Shown piece by piece: positions 26,119 through 34,903 of a stretch of 64,000 bases of DNA. The stretch lies in NCBI GenBank assembly GCA_049997955.1, contig JAEBDY010000005.1, forward strand, positions 485,924-549,923, in the 5' to 3' direction. A model generated the notes under the pieces. That model did not search any database. It worked only from the letters and a program-made list of their open reading frames with translations, and was not told the origin of the DNA. How positions within the stretch are numbered: position 1 is the first letter of the stretch; each line of letters starts with the position of its first letter. The DNA is from Umezawaea sp049997955. Its GTDB lineage: Bacteria > Actinomycetota > Actinomycetes > Mycobacteriales > Pseudonocardiaceae. The translations under genes were made by a program, and so were the position numbers.

Positions 26119-26880
26119 GTGAACCACGATTCGATGCAGCACTTCTCGTCGGGTCTCTGGACCCCGCTGCTGGCGTACGGCATCTCGGTGATCGGGTCGT
26201 TGATCGGCCTGTCGTGCATGTCCAAGGCCAGGACCGAGGTCGAGCGCAAGGCCAAGGTGCTCTGGACGGTCTTCGGCGCGTTCGCCATCGGCGGCGTGGC
26301 GATCTGGCTGATGCACTTCATCGCCATGCTCGGCTTCGACGTCACCGCGGGCACCGTCAAGTACTCCGCGCCGCTCACGGCCCTGTCCGCGCTGATCGCG
26401 GTGGGTGTGGTCGGTGCCGGGCTGTCGATCGTCACCCTGCTCCGGGTCACCCCGGTGCGCCTCGTGGGAGCGGGCCTGCTGTCGGGTCTCGGCGTGGCGG
26501 GCATGCACTACATGGGCATGTCGGCGATCCGGTTCCAGGGTGAGCTGTCCTACGACATGGCACTCGTGGGGCTGTCGGTCCTGATCGCCGTCGTGGCCGC
26601 CACCGCGGCGTTCTGGTTCACCCTGGTCGTCAAGTCGAACCTCGCCCGCGTCGCCGCGGGACTCGTCATGGGCGCCGCCGTCACCGGGATGCACTTCACC
26701 GGCATGGCGGCCGTGAGGGTGGACGTCGACGCGACGATCCCCTCGCCGACCGGCACCGACGTGTTCGACCTCGTGTTCCCCGTTTTCCTCGTCGGTGGTC
26801 TCGTCGTCGCCGTGTTGCTGTGGACGCTCTTCACTTCCGAGAACGACCCGCTCGGCGAACCCGCTGACTCCGTTCGCTGA
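26119..26880 (+). CDS. Stand-alone MHYT-domain integral membrane sensor
   Basis: 253 residues with seven hydrophobic segments. Three MHYT-type motifs are regularly spaced: MHFIAM at 65-70, MHYMGM at 129-134 and MHFTGM at 191-196. In the MHYT family these His and Met residues are proposed to bind copper and sense O2, CO or NO. Usually MHYT is joined to GGDEF/EAL or kinase domains, but here nothing follows the last helix. The GTG at 26119 (MNHDSMQHFSSGLWTP) is preferred over upstream open codons because a purine-rich AAGGA lies upstream and the topology begins there. Confidence 0.88.
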   Translation: MNHDSMQHFSSGLWTPLLAYGISVIGSLIGLSCMSKARTEVERKAKVLWTVFGAFAIGGVAIWLMHFIAMLGFDVTAGTVKYSAPLTALSALIAVGVVGAGLSIVTLLRVTPVRLVGAGLLSGLGVAGMHYMGMSAIRFQGELSYDMALVGLSVLIAVVAATAAFWFTLVVKSNLARVAAGLVMGAAVTGMHFTGMAAVRVDVDATIPSPTGTDVFDLVFPVFLVGGLVVAVLLWTLFTSENDPLGEPADSVR

Positions 26881-26958
26881 ATTCCGGTTGTTCCGCCGAC
26901 ATTCTTCAGCTGGTCGTCGGTCATTCCCGGATCGGGTTATCGGGGACGGGAAACAACG

Positions 26959-28476
26959 TCAGACGAATGCGATTTCCTTCGTCCGGCGCGGCATCAGCAG
27001 AACGGTCACCGCGCTGAAGGCCGCGACCACCACCATGGCGAGGAACACGTTGTGCGTCGCGTCGTCCAGCGCGCTCCGCACGAACGCCACGACCGGTGAG
27101 GTCGGGTCGGCGTGGCCGCCCAGCACGATGCTCGTGGCGTCAACGCTCGACGGCAGCCTGCCCGCGACGTCGGCGGGCGGCTGGGCGAACCGGTTCGCCA
27201 GGGTCGCGTTGGCGATGGCGCCGAACACGGCGACCCCCACCGCGCTGCCCAGCGAGCGGCTGAACATGTTCGTGGCGGTCACCACACCCCGGCGGTCCCA
27301 GCCGACGGTCGACTGGACGGCGATCACCGTGGGGCTCGACACCAGGCCGAGCCCGATGCCCATCACGAACGACGCCGCCGCGGCCTCCCAGACGGCCGAC
27401 TCCTGCGACAGCAGGGCCACCAGCACCGCGCCGGTGATGACGAAGACGCAGCCGATGAGCGACGTGTCCCGGAACCCGATGCGCAGGTAGATCCGCCCCG
27501 ACATCGCCGCCGACGCGGGCCACCCGAGCGTCAGCGCGGCCAGCGCGAACCCCGCGACCAGCGCGCCCGTGCCGAGCACGCCCTCCACGAACGTCGGCAG
27601 GTACGACGTCAGCCCCATCAGGAGCGCCCCGACCACCAGGGACGTCAGGTTGCCGCCGACCAGCGTCCGGTGGCCGAAGACCCACATCGGCAGGATCGGT
27701 TCGGCGACCCGGCGTTCCACCAGCACGAACACCACCAGCACCACGGCGCCGACGCCGAACACCAGCAGGCTCTGCCACGACCCCCACGCCCACGCCACCC
27801 CGCCTTCGAGCAGCCCGAGCAGCACCAGGGGCAGGCCGATCGTGAGGAGCGTGGCGCCGAGGTAGTCGACCTTGTGCACCTGCTTGACCACGTTCTCCTT
27901 GAACCGCAGCGCCAGGAACACCACCGCGACCGCGCCGAGCGGCACGTTGACGAAGAAGATCCACCGCCACGACAGGTAGTCGGAGAACACCCCGCCCAGC
28001 GCGGGCCCGATCAGCGACGCGACGGCCCACACGCTGGTCACGTAGCCCTGGACCTTCGCCCGCTCCTCCACGCTGTACAGGTCGCCGAGCATCGTGATGC
28101 TCATCGGCTGCACCGCGCCCGCCCCGATGCCCTGGAGGGCGCGCGCCGCGATCAGCACCGGCATGCTCCACGCCGCGCCGCACAGCACCGAGCCCAGGAT
28201 GAACACGCCGATGCCGAAGAACATCACCGGCTTGCGGCCCACGATGTCCGCCAGCTTCCCGTACAGCGGCACGGTCACGGCCTGGGTGAGCAGGTAGATG
28301 GAGAACAGCCAGGGGAACTGGGAGAACCCGCCGAGGTCGTCCACGATGGACGGCACGGCCGTCGCGATGATCGTGGAGTCCAACGCGACCAGCCCGGTGG
28401 TCAGCATGACCGCCAGCAGGACGGGCCCGCGTTCGGAACGGAGCCCCAACTGCCTCCTGGTGAGCGGTACCGCCAT
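26959..28476 (-). CDS. EmrB/QacA-type MFS drug transporter (14 TM)
   Basis: 505 residues with about 14 hydrophobic helices. The DHA2-family signatures are present: LDSTIIATAVPSIVDDLGG in helix 1, LYGKLADIVGRKPVMFFGI (motif A), and ARALQGIGAGAVQPMSIT (motif B). SLIGPALGGVFSDYLSWRWI carries motif C with the WRWIF that follows. A proton-coupled exporter of drugs or metabolites is expected. The ATG at 28476 gives MAVPLTRRQLGLRSERGP. The gene is divergent from the LacI-type regulator at 28627 across 150 bp, but the operator there fits the arabinose genes better. The exporter may be unrelated to sugar metabolism. Confidence 0.93.
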   Translation of the reverse strand: MAVPLTRRQLGLRSERGPVLLAVMLTTGLVALDSTIIATAVPSIVDDLGGFSQFPWLFSIYLLTQAVTVPLYGKLADIVGRKPVMFFGIGVFILGSVLCGAAWSMPVLIAARALQGIGAGAVQPMSITMLGDLYSVEERAKVQGYVTSVWAVASLIGPALGGVFSDYLSWRWIFFVNVPLGAVAVVFLALRFKENVVKQVHKVDYLGATLLTIGLPLVLLGLLEGGVAWAWGSWQSLLVFGVGAVVLVVFVLVERRVAEPILPMWVFGHRTLVGGNLTSLVVGALLMGLTSYLPTFVEGVLGTGALVAGFALAALTLGWPASAAMSGRIYLRIGFRDTSLIGCVFVITGAVLVALLSQESAVWEAAAASFVMGIGLGLVSSPTVIAVQSTVGWDRRGVVTATNMFSRSLGSAVGVAVFGAIANATLANRFAQPPADVAGRLPSSVDATSIVLGGHADPTSPVVAFVRSALDDATHNVFLAMVVVAAFSAVTVLLMPRRTKEIAFV

Positions 28477-28611
28477 GCGCTTGTGCTCCCAACGTCGCCG
28501 GGCCGCGGACAGCCCGGAATTCCCAACACCACCCTTCTCCTCGACCATTCCGCCGTGGCCGGAACGTGGTCGAGATCGCGTCGTTCGAGCGTCATTACCG
28601 CAGATCCGCGA

Positions 28612-28625
28612 TGTGATCGATAACA
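28612..28625. promoter_or_regulatory. LacI-type operator in front of the regulator gene
   Basis: TGTGATCGATAACA is one base away from the perfect palindrome TGTTATCGATAACA. It ends one base before the GTG start of the LacI-family gene, consistent with autorepression. The same motif recurs before araB at 29748. Confidence 0.7.
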
Positions 28626-28626
28626 T

Positions 28627-29649
28627 GTGCCGGTGGACAAGGTGACGCGCGAGCCTGCGATGACCGATGTGGCACGCCTGGCGGGCGTGTCGCACCAGAC
28701 CGTGTCGCGGGTGCTCAACGGGCATCCGAACGTGCGGGAGCAGACGCGCAACCGGGTGCGGGCGGCTATCTCCGAGTTGGGGTACCGGCCTAACCGGGCG
28801 GCGAAAGCGCTGGTCACGGGGCGTTCGCAGGTGTTGGGCGTGGTGGCTCAGAACTCGACGCTGTACGGGCCCGCGTCGTTGCTGGTGGCGTTCGAGAACG
28901 CCGCCGCCGAGGCCGGGTTCACGGTGAGCGTCGGCAACGTCAGCGTGCTGGACCGGCATTCGATCGGGCGCGCGGTGGAGCAGCACCTCGACCAGCGGGT
29001 GGCGGGGATCGTGGTGATAGCGCCGGTGGCGTCGGCCAACGAGGCGCTCGACCACCTGCCCGCGGATGTGCCGCTGGTCACGATCGACGGCGATCCGGCG
29101 AGGCCTGCCGCGCTGGTCACGGTGGACCAGGCGGCGGGCGCGCGGGACGCGACCAAGTTCCTGTTGGAAGCCGGCCACTCGACGGTGTGGCACGTGTCCG
29201 GTCCGTCGGACTGGTTCGACGCGATCGGGCGCATCGAGGGGTGGCGGGCGGCGCTGACGGCGGCGGGCGCGGAGATCCCCCCGGTGATGGCCGCCGACTG
29301 GACCGCGGCGTCGGGGTACCGGGCCGGGCAGATGCTCGCGCGGATGCCGGACGTGACGGCGGTGTTCGCGGCGAACGACCACCTCGCGCTGGGCATCCTG
29401 CGCGCGATGAGCGAGCGCGGCAGGCGGGTGCCGGAGGACGTGAGCGTGGTCGGTTTCGACGACGTGCCCGAAGCGGCGTACTTCATCCCGCCGTTGACGA
29501 CGATCCGGCCGGACTTCGAAGCCGTGGCCAGGACGACGCTGGGGATGCTGCTCGGGCAGATCGAGTCGGGCACGTCGACGTCCACGCGGCACACGATCGC
29601 GCCCGAGTTGGTGGTGCGCGACAGCGTCGCCGCTCCTGGACAGCGTTGA
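28627..29649 (+). CDS. LacI-family regulator, probable repressor of the arabinose genes
   Basis: 340 residues. The HTH and hinge of the LacI family are near residues 12-60 (MTDVARLAGVSHQTVSRVLN; GYRPNRAAKAL). A periplasmic-binding-like effector domain follows (VFAANDHLALGILRAMSERGRRVPEDVSVVGFDD). The start is GTG 28627 or the in-frame GTG 28633; the operator at 28612-28625 is so close that the transcript may be leaderless or very short. Its position next to araBDA and a matching operator upstream of araB make it the likely arabinose regulator, a role played by LacI-type AraR proteins in other actinobacteria. Confidence 0.92.
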   Translation: MPVDKVTREPAMTDVARLAGVSHQTVSRVLNGHPNVREQTRNRVRAAISELGYRPNRAAKALVTGRSQVLGVVAQNSTLYGPASLLVAFENAAAEAGFTVSVGNVSVLDRHSIGRAVEQHLDQRVAGIVVIAPVASANEALDHLPADVPLVTIDGDPARPAALVTVDQAAGARDATKFLLEAGHSTVWHVSGPSDWFDAIGRIEGWRAALTAAGAEIPPVMAADWTAASGYRAGQMLARMPDVTAVFAANDHLALGILRAMSERGRRVPEDVSVVGFDDVPEAAYFIPPLTTIRPDFEAVARTTLGMLLGQIESGTSTSTRHTIAPELVVRDSVAAPGQR

Positions 29650-29734
29650 GAACGTTCATTCCGCGGACCAGCTGAGACGGATCTCGTTCGCGGGCAACAT
29701 GTCCCGCGAGTTACCGAAACGTTGCGCCGTATTG

Positions 29735-29763
29735 TTGACGCCCGGAATGTTAGCGATAACACT
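29735..29763 (+). promoter_or_regulatory. araB promoter with overlapping LacI-type operator
   Basis: A good -35 box TTGACG (29735-29740) is followed by the operator TGTTAGCGATAACA at 29748-29761. Any -10 element at the proper spacing (around 29757-29763) lies within the right half of that operator, so binding would occlude RNA polymerase. The operator is one mismatch from TGTTATCGATAACA and shares CGATAACA with the site at 28612. The araB ATG is about 38 bases downstream. Confidence 0.65.
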
Positions 29764-29799
29764 GCGTCGGACAAGGCTGTCGGACGAAGGTGTCACACC

Positions 29800-31476
29800 A
29801 TGGCGATCGCTCCTCAGGACGCACTCGTGGTCGGAGTCGACTTCGGCACGCTGTCCGGCCGCGCCGTCGTGGTGCGGGTCCACGACGGTGCCGAGCTCGG
29901 CAGCGCGGTGCACAAGTACCGGCACGGCGTCGTGGACCGGGTGCTGCCCGCCACCGGCCGCGCGCTGCCGCCGGAGTGGGCGCTCCAGGTCCCCTCCGAC
30001 TACGTCGACGTGCTGCGCGAAGCCGTCCCCGGCGCGCTGGCCGCGGCGGGCGTCGACCCCGGCGACGTGATCGGCATCGGCACGGACTTCACCGCCTGCA
30101 CGATGGTGCCGACCACCGCCGACGGCACGCCGCTGTGCGAGCTGCCGGAGTTCGCCGAGGAGCCCCACGCCTACGTGAAGCTCTGGCGCCACCACGCCGC
30201 GCAGGGCCAGGCGGACCGGATCAACGAGCTGGCGCGCAAGCGCGAGGAGCCGTGGCTGCCGCGCTACGGCGGCCTGATCTCCTCGGAGTGGGAGTTCGCC
30301 AAGGGCCTGCAGTTGCTGGAGGAGGCGCCCGACGTCTACGCCGCGACGGAGCACTGGGTCGAGGCCGCCGACTGGATCGTCTGGCAGCTCACCGGGACCT
30401 ACGTGCGCAACGCGTGCACCGCGGGCTACAAGGGGATCCGGCAGGACGGCGCGTACCCGTCGTCGGACTTCCTGCGGGAGCTGCACCCCGGCTTCGAGGG
30501 GTTCGTCACCGACAAGCTGGACCACGAGATCGGCGCGCTCGGCGACCGCGCGGGCGGGCTGTCCGCCGAGGCCGCCGCGTGGACCGGGCTGCCCGAGGGC
30601 ATCGCGGTCGCGGTCGGCAACGTCGACGCGCACGTCACCGCTCCCGCCGCCAACGCGGTCGAGCCCGGCCAGATGGTCGCGATCATGGGCACGTCCACCT
30701 GCCACGTCCTGTCCGGCGCGGACCTCCACGAGGTGCCGGGGATGTGCGGCGTCGTCGACGGCGGGATCGTGCCGGGCCTGTGGGGCTACGAGGCCGGCCA
30801 GTCCGGCGTCGGAGACATCTTCGGCTGGTTCGTGGAGCACAACGTCCCCGCCGACTACCAGCGGCGCGCGGCCGAGCGCGGCATCTCGGTGCACGACCTG
30901 CTCACGGAACTGGCGGCGGCTCAGGCGATCGGCGAGCACGGGCTGGTCGCGCTGGACTGGCACAGCGGCAACCGGTCGGTGCTGGTCGACCACGAGCTGT
31001 CCGGCCTGGTGGTCGGGCAAACGCTTGCCACGCGCGCCGAGGACACCTACCGCGCGCTGTTCGAGGCGACCGCGTTCGGCACCAGGACGATCGTGGACGC
31101 GTTCGTCGGGTCCGGGGTCCCGGTCACCGAGCTGATCGTCGCCGGTGGCCTGCTGCGCAACGCACTCCTGATGCAGATCTACGCCGACGTGACCGGCCTG
31201 CCGCTGTCGGTGATCGGCTCGGAGCAGGGACCCGCGCTGGGATCGGCGATCCACGCCGCCGTGGCCGCGGGCGCGTACGCCGACATCCGGGCGGCGGCCG
31301 CGGTCATGGGTTCCGTCCGCCGGGGGGTGTACCAGCCGATCCCGGAGAACGTCGAGGCCTACCGGGCGCTCTACGCCGACTACGTCGAGCTGCACGACCA
31401 CTTCGGGCGAGGTGGGAACGACGTGATGCACCGGCTGAAGGCGCGCAAGCGCGCCGCGACCGAGGGGAAGAGCTGA
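29800..31476 (+). CDS. araB: L-ribulokinase
   Basis: 558 residues, the usual AraB length. FGGY-kinase features are seen: VGVDFGTLSGRAVVVRV at the N-terminal phosphate-binding region, GIGTDFTACTMVP, YGGLISSEWEFAKGLQLLEEA, GTSTCHVL (second phosphate motif), and LIVAGGLLRNALLMQIYADV near the C-terminus. It phosphorylates L-ribulose to L-ribulose 5-phosphate with ATP. ATG 29800 follows the operator-containing promoter. The stop overlaps the araD start by one base (TGATG). It is the first gene of araB-araD-araA. Confidence 0.96.
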   Translation: MAIAPQDALVVGVDFGTLSGRAVVVRVHDGAELGSAVHKYRHGVVDRVLPATGRALPPEWALQVPSDYVDVLREAVPGALAAAGVDPGDVIGIGTDFTACTMVPTTADGTPLCELPEFAEEPHAYVKLWRHHAAQGQADRINELARKREEPWLPRYGGLISSEWEFAKGLQLLEEAPDVYAATEHWVEAADWIVWQLTGTYVRNACTAGYKGIRQDGAYPSSDFLRELHPGFEGFVTDKLDHEIGALGDRAGGLSAEAAAWTGLPEGIAVAVGNVDAHVTAPAANAVEPGQMVAIMGTSTCHVLSGADLHEVPGMCGVVDGGIVPGLWGYEAGQSGVGDIFGWFVEHNVPADYQRRAAERGISVHDLLTELAAAQAIGEHGLVALDWHSGNRSVLVDHELSGLVVGQTLATRAEDTYRALFEATAFGTRTIVDAFVGSGVPVTELIVAGGLLRNALLMQIYADVTGLPLSVIGSEQGPALGSAIHAAVAAGAYADIRAAAAVMGSVRRGVYQPIPENVEAYRALYADYVELHDHFGRGGNDVMHRLKARKRAATEGKS

Positions 31477-32144
31477 TGTCGGTGGTGGGACAGGTGATCG
31501 CGGACCTGCGGCGCACCGTGGCCGAACTGCACGGGGAGCTGACCAGGTACGGCCTGGTGATGTGGACCGCGGGCAACGTGTCGGCGCGGGTGCCAGGGGA
31601 GGACCTGATGGTGATCAAGCCGTCGGGGGTCTCCTACGACAAGCTGACCGCCGCCACGATCGTCGTCACGGACCTGCACGGCGCGCTGGTGGAGGGCGAC
31701 ATGGAGCCCTCCTCGGACACGGCGGCGCACGGGTACGTCTACCGGCACATGCCCGAGGTCGGCGGTGTGGTGCACACGCACTCGCCGTACGCCACGGCGT
31801 GGGCCGCGCGCGGCGAACCGATCCCGTGCGTGCTGACGATGATGGCCGACGAGTTCGGCGGCGAGGTCCCCGTCGGGCCGTTCGCCGTGATCGGCGACGA
31901 CTCGATCGGCCGCGGCATCGTGGACACGTTGCGGGACAGCCGGTCCCCGGCCGTGCTGATGCGCAACCACGGCCCGTTCACGATCGGCGCGGACGCCCGG
32001 TCCGCGGTGAAGGCCGCGGTGATGGTGGAGGACGTGGCCCGCACCGTCCACATCGCACACCAGCTCGGGAAGCCCGTCGACATCGGTCAGGACGACATCG
32101 ACCGCCTGCACGTCCGCTACCAGACCGTCTACGGGCAGGCCTGA
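31476..32144 (+). CDS. araD: L-ribulose-5-phosphate 4-epimerase
   Basis: 222 residues of the class II aldolase/AraD family. TAGNVSARVPGEDLMVIKPSGVS is the phosphate-binding segment (near 32-55), VVHTHSPYATAWAARG carries the two metal-binding His residues, and MRNHGPFTIG gives the third. It converts L-ribulose 5-phosphate to D-xylulose 5-phosphate, the last step before the pentose-phosphate pathway. It is translationally coupled to araB and is 28 bp ahead of araA. A fuculose-aldolase-like activity is possible for the fold, but the context settles the assignment. Confidence 0.95.
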   Translation: MSVVGQVIADLRRTVAELHGELTRYGLVMWTAGNVSARVPGEDLMVIKPSGVSYDKLTAATIVVTDLHGALVEGDMEPSSDTAAHGYVYRHMPEVGGVVHTHSPYATAWAARGEPIPCVLTMMADEFGGEVPVGPFAVIGDDSIGRGIVDTLRDSRSPAVLMRNHGPFTIGADARSAVKAAVMVEDVARTVHIAHQLGKPVDIGQDDIDRLHVRYQTVYGQA

Positions 32145-32172
32145 GTCCGTGGAACCACGAGGAGAGCCAGCC

Positions 32173-33690
32173 ATGTCGACCGCCGCCAAGCCCCAGCTGT
32201 GGTTCCTCACCGGCAGCCAGCACCTGTACGGACCCGAGACGCTCGACCAGGTGGCGAGCCAGTCGCAGCAGATCCAGCGCACGCTGACCGCCTCCGGGCG
32301 GATCTCCGCGGAGATCGTGTGGAAGCCGGTGCTGACCGACTCGGTCTCCATCCGCAACGTCATGCTCGCGGCCAACGCGGACCCGTCCTGCGTCGGCGTC
32401 GTGGCCTGGATGCACACGTTCTCGCCCGCCAAGATGTGGATCACCGGGCTGGACGTGCTGCGCAAACCGCTGCTGCACCTGCACACCCAGCTCAACTCGG
32501 CGCTGCCGTGGCAGTCCATCGACATGGACTTCATGAACCTCAACCAGGCCGCGCACGGCGACCGCGAGTTCGGGTTCATCCAGACCAGGCTCGGGGTGGC
32601 GCGCAAGACCGTGGCGGGCCACGCGTCCGACCCCGTGCTGGCGACCAGGATCGACGGCTGGGCGCGGGCCGCGACCGGCCACAGCCACCTGCGCGGCCTC
32701 AAGCTGGCGCGGTTCGGCGACAACATGCGGGACGTCGCCGTGACCGAGGGCGACAAGGTCGAGGCCGAGCTGAGGTTCGGCGTCTCGGTGAACACCTACG
32801 GCGTCAACGACCTCGTGGCCGTGGTCGACGAGGTGGCGGACGAGGCCATCTCGGTGCTGGTGGCGGAGTACGCCGACGCCTACGACCTGGTGCCGGAACT
32901 GGCGAGGGGCGGCGAGCGGCACGAGTCGCTGCGCTACGCGGCCCGCATCGAGCTGGGGATGCGGCAGTTCCTCACCGACGGCGGGTTCGGGGCGTTCACC
33001 ACGAACTTCGAGGACCTCGGCGGACTGCGCCAGCTGCCCGGCCTGGCCGTGCAGCGGCTGATGGCGGACGGGTACGGCTTCGGCGGCGAGGGCGACTGGA
33101 AGACCTCGGCGCTGCTGGCGGCGGTCAAGGCGATGGGCGCGGGCACCGGGCACGGCACCTCGTTCATGGAGGACTACACCTACCACTTCGGGCCCGGCGA
33201 GCCGAAGATCCTCGGCGCGCACATGCTGGAGGTCTGCCCGACCATCGCGGCCCGGCGGCCGTCGTGCGAGATCCACCCGCTGGGCATCGGCGGCCGCGAG
33301 GACCCGGTCCGGCTGGTGTTCGACGCCACGCCCGGTCAGGGAGTGGTGATCGGCCTGTCCGACCTCGGCGACCGGTTCCGGTTGGTGGCCAACGAGATCG
33401 AGGTGGTGCCGCCGGACGAGCCGCTGCCGAACCTGCCCGTGGCGCGCGCGGTGTGGAAGCCCGCGCCCGCGCTGTCCACCTCGGCCGAATCGTGGCTCAC
33501 CGCCGGTGGACCGCACCACACCGTGCTCACCCAGGCCGTCGGCGCGGAGACGCTGCGGGACTTCGCGCACATGGCGCACACCGAACTGGTCGTGATCGAC
33601 GGGGCGACCACGACGGCGGACTTCGGGGACCGCCTTCGCTGGAACCAGGCCTACTACCGACTCGCCCAGGGCTTGCCCGGCTGGCGATAG
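32173..33690 (+). CDS. araA: L-arabinose isomerase
   Basis: 505 residues, close to the family norm of about 500. The N-terminus LWFLTGSQHLYGPETLDQVA is characteristic of AraA. Further typical stretches are AWMHTFSPAKMWITGL, FMNLNQAAHGDREFGFI, GFGGEGDWKTSALLAAVKAM (with the active-site Glu), and GTSFMEDYTYHF with ILGAHMLEVCP (metal site). It isomerises L-arabinose to L-ribulose with Mn2+ in the cytoplasm. GAGGAG precedes the ATG at 32173, and the araA stop is 30 bp before the sugar-binding lipoprotein gene. Confidence 0.96.
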   Translation: MSTAAKPQLWFLTGSQHLYGPETLDQVASQSQQIQRTLTASGRISAEIVWKPVLTDSVSIRNVMLAANADPSCVGVVAWMHTFSPAKMWITGLDVLRKPLLHLHTQLNSALPWQSIDMDFMNLNQAAHGDREFGFIQTRLGVARKTVAGHASDPVLATRIDGWARAATGHSHLRGLKLARFGDNMRDVAVTEGDKVEAELRFGVSVNTYGVNDLVAVVDEVADEAISVLVAEYADAYDLVPELARGGERHESLRYAARIELGMRQFLTDGGFGAFTTNFEDLGGLRQLPGLAVQRLMADGYGFGGEGDWKTSALLAAVKAMGAGTGHGTSFMEDYTYHFGPGEPKILGAHMLEVCPTIAARRPSCEIHPLGIGGREDPVRLVFDATPGQGVVIGLSDLGDRFRLVANEIEVVPPDEPLPNLPVARAVWKPAPALSTSAESWLTAGGPHHTVLTQAVGAETLRDFAHMAHTELVVIDGATTTADFGDRLRWNQAYYRLAQGLPGWR

Positions 33691-33720
33691 CACGTACCGA
33701 TCCCGCGACAGGAGAGAACG

Positions 33721-34848
33721 ATGAAGTTCACCCGTTTCGCCGCGATGGGGGGCGCCTTGGCGCTCACCGCGGCACTGAGCGCTTGCGGCTCGTCGACCAA
33801 GACGGCCGACCAGCAGCCGGAAACCGGGTCCGGTGCGGGCTCGCTGGTCGGCGTGACCATGCCGACGAAGTCGTCCGAGCGGTGGATCCACGACGGCGAC
33901 AACATCAAGGCGGCGCTGGAGAAGCAGGGCTACCAGGTCGACCTGCAGTACGCGGAGAACGACATCCCGACGCAGGCCAACCAGATCGAGAACCAGATCA
34001 CCAAGGGCGCCAAGGTGCTCATCGTGGCGTCGATCGACGGCAAGGCGCTCACCACGCAGATCCAGCAGGCGGCGGACAAGAAGATCCCGGTCATCTCCTA
34101 CGACCGGCTGATCCTCAACAGCCCGAACGTCGACTACTACGCCACCTTCGACAACTTCAAGGTCGGCGTCGAGCAGGCCACGTCCCTGCTGACCGGGCTC
34201 GGGGTGAAGAAGGCCGACGGCTCCGAGGGCGACGCGAAGGGCCCGTTCAACATCGAGCTGTTCGCCGGGTCGCCGGACGACAACAACGCCACGTTCTTCT
34301 TCAACGGCGCCATGTCCATCCTCCAGCCGTACCTCGACAAGGGCACCCTGGTCGTCAAGAGCGGTCAGAAGGACTTCGCCACGGTCGCGATCCTGCGGTG
34401 GGACCCCGCCACGGCGCAGCGGCGCATGGAGGACGTCATCACCTCCGGCTACGGCGGCGGCGCGCTGGTCCAGGGCGTGCTCTCCCCGTACGACGGCCTG
34501 TCCATCGGCATCCTGTCGGCGTTGAAGAGCAACGGCTACGGCACGGGCACCCAGCCCTACCCGATCGTGACCGGCCAGGACGCCGAGGTCGCCTCGGTGA
34601 AGTCGATCGTCGCGGGTGAGCAGTACTCCACCATCTACAAGGACACGCGCCAGCTGGCCGACGTCGCGGTGAAGATGGCCGACGCGATCCTCAAGGGCGA
34701 CAAGCCCGAGATCAACAACCCGAACGACTACGACAACGGCCAGAAGGTCGTTCCCACGTTCACCCTTCCCGTGGTCACCGTCGACAAGGCCAACTACCAG
34801 AAGGTCCTCATCGACTCCGGCTACTACTCCGCCGACCAGATCAAGTAG
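33721..34848 (+). CDS. Sugar-binding lipoprotein of an ABC importer (ChvE-like)
   Basis: 375 residues. A lipoprotein signal ends LTAALSAC, with the acylated Cys at residue 22. The mature part is a type-I sugar-binding domain: VGVTMPTKSSERWIHDG, QANQIENQITKGAKVLIVAS, KIPVISYDRL, and TVDKANYQKVLIDSGYY at the end. This resembles ChvE/MmsE-type multiple sugar binders for arabinose, xylose or galactose. It follows araA by 30 bp, so L-arabinose is the likely ligand. It is separated from the ATPase gene by a strong hairpin that should make this gene the most expressed of the transporter. Confidence 0.92.
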   Translation: MKFTRFAAMGGALALTAALSACGSSTKTADQQPETGSGAGSLVGVTMPTKSSERWIHDGDNIKAALEKQGYQVDLQYAENDIPTQANQIENQITKGAKVLIVASIDGKALTTQIQQAADKKIPVISYDRLILNSPNVDYYATFDNFKVGVEQATSLLTGLGVKKADGSEGDAKGPFNIELFAGSPDDNNATFFFNGAMSILQPYLDKGTLVVKSGQKDFATVAILRWDPATAQRRMEDVITSGYGGGALVQGVLSPYDGLSIGILSALKSNGYGTGTQPYPIVTGQDAEVASVKSIVAGEQYSTIYKDTRQLADVAVKMADAILKGDKPEINNPNDYDNGQKVVPTFTLPVVTVDKANYQKVLIDSGYYSADQIK

Positions 34849-34856
34849 TCGCCGTC

Positions 34857-34884
34857 GGCCGGGCCCCCGCGCGGGGGCCCGGCC
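34857..34884 (+). terminator. Intercistronic hairpin between binding-protein and ATPase genes
   Basis: A 28-nt perfect palindrome (14-base arms, G/C only) follows the binding-protein stop by eight bases and precedes the ATPase ATG by 19. Such hairpins in sugar ABC operons stabilise or attenuate the mRNA so that the binding protein is made in excess. Confidence 0.65.
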
Positions 34885-34903
34885 CTGAAGGGACCGACCA
34901 GCG

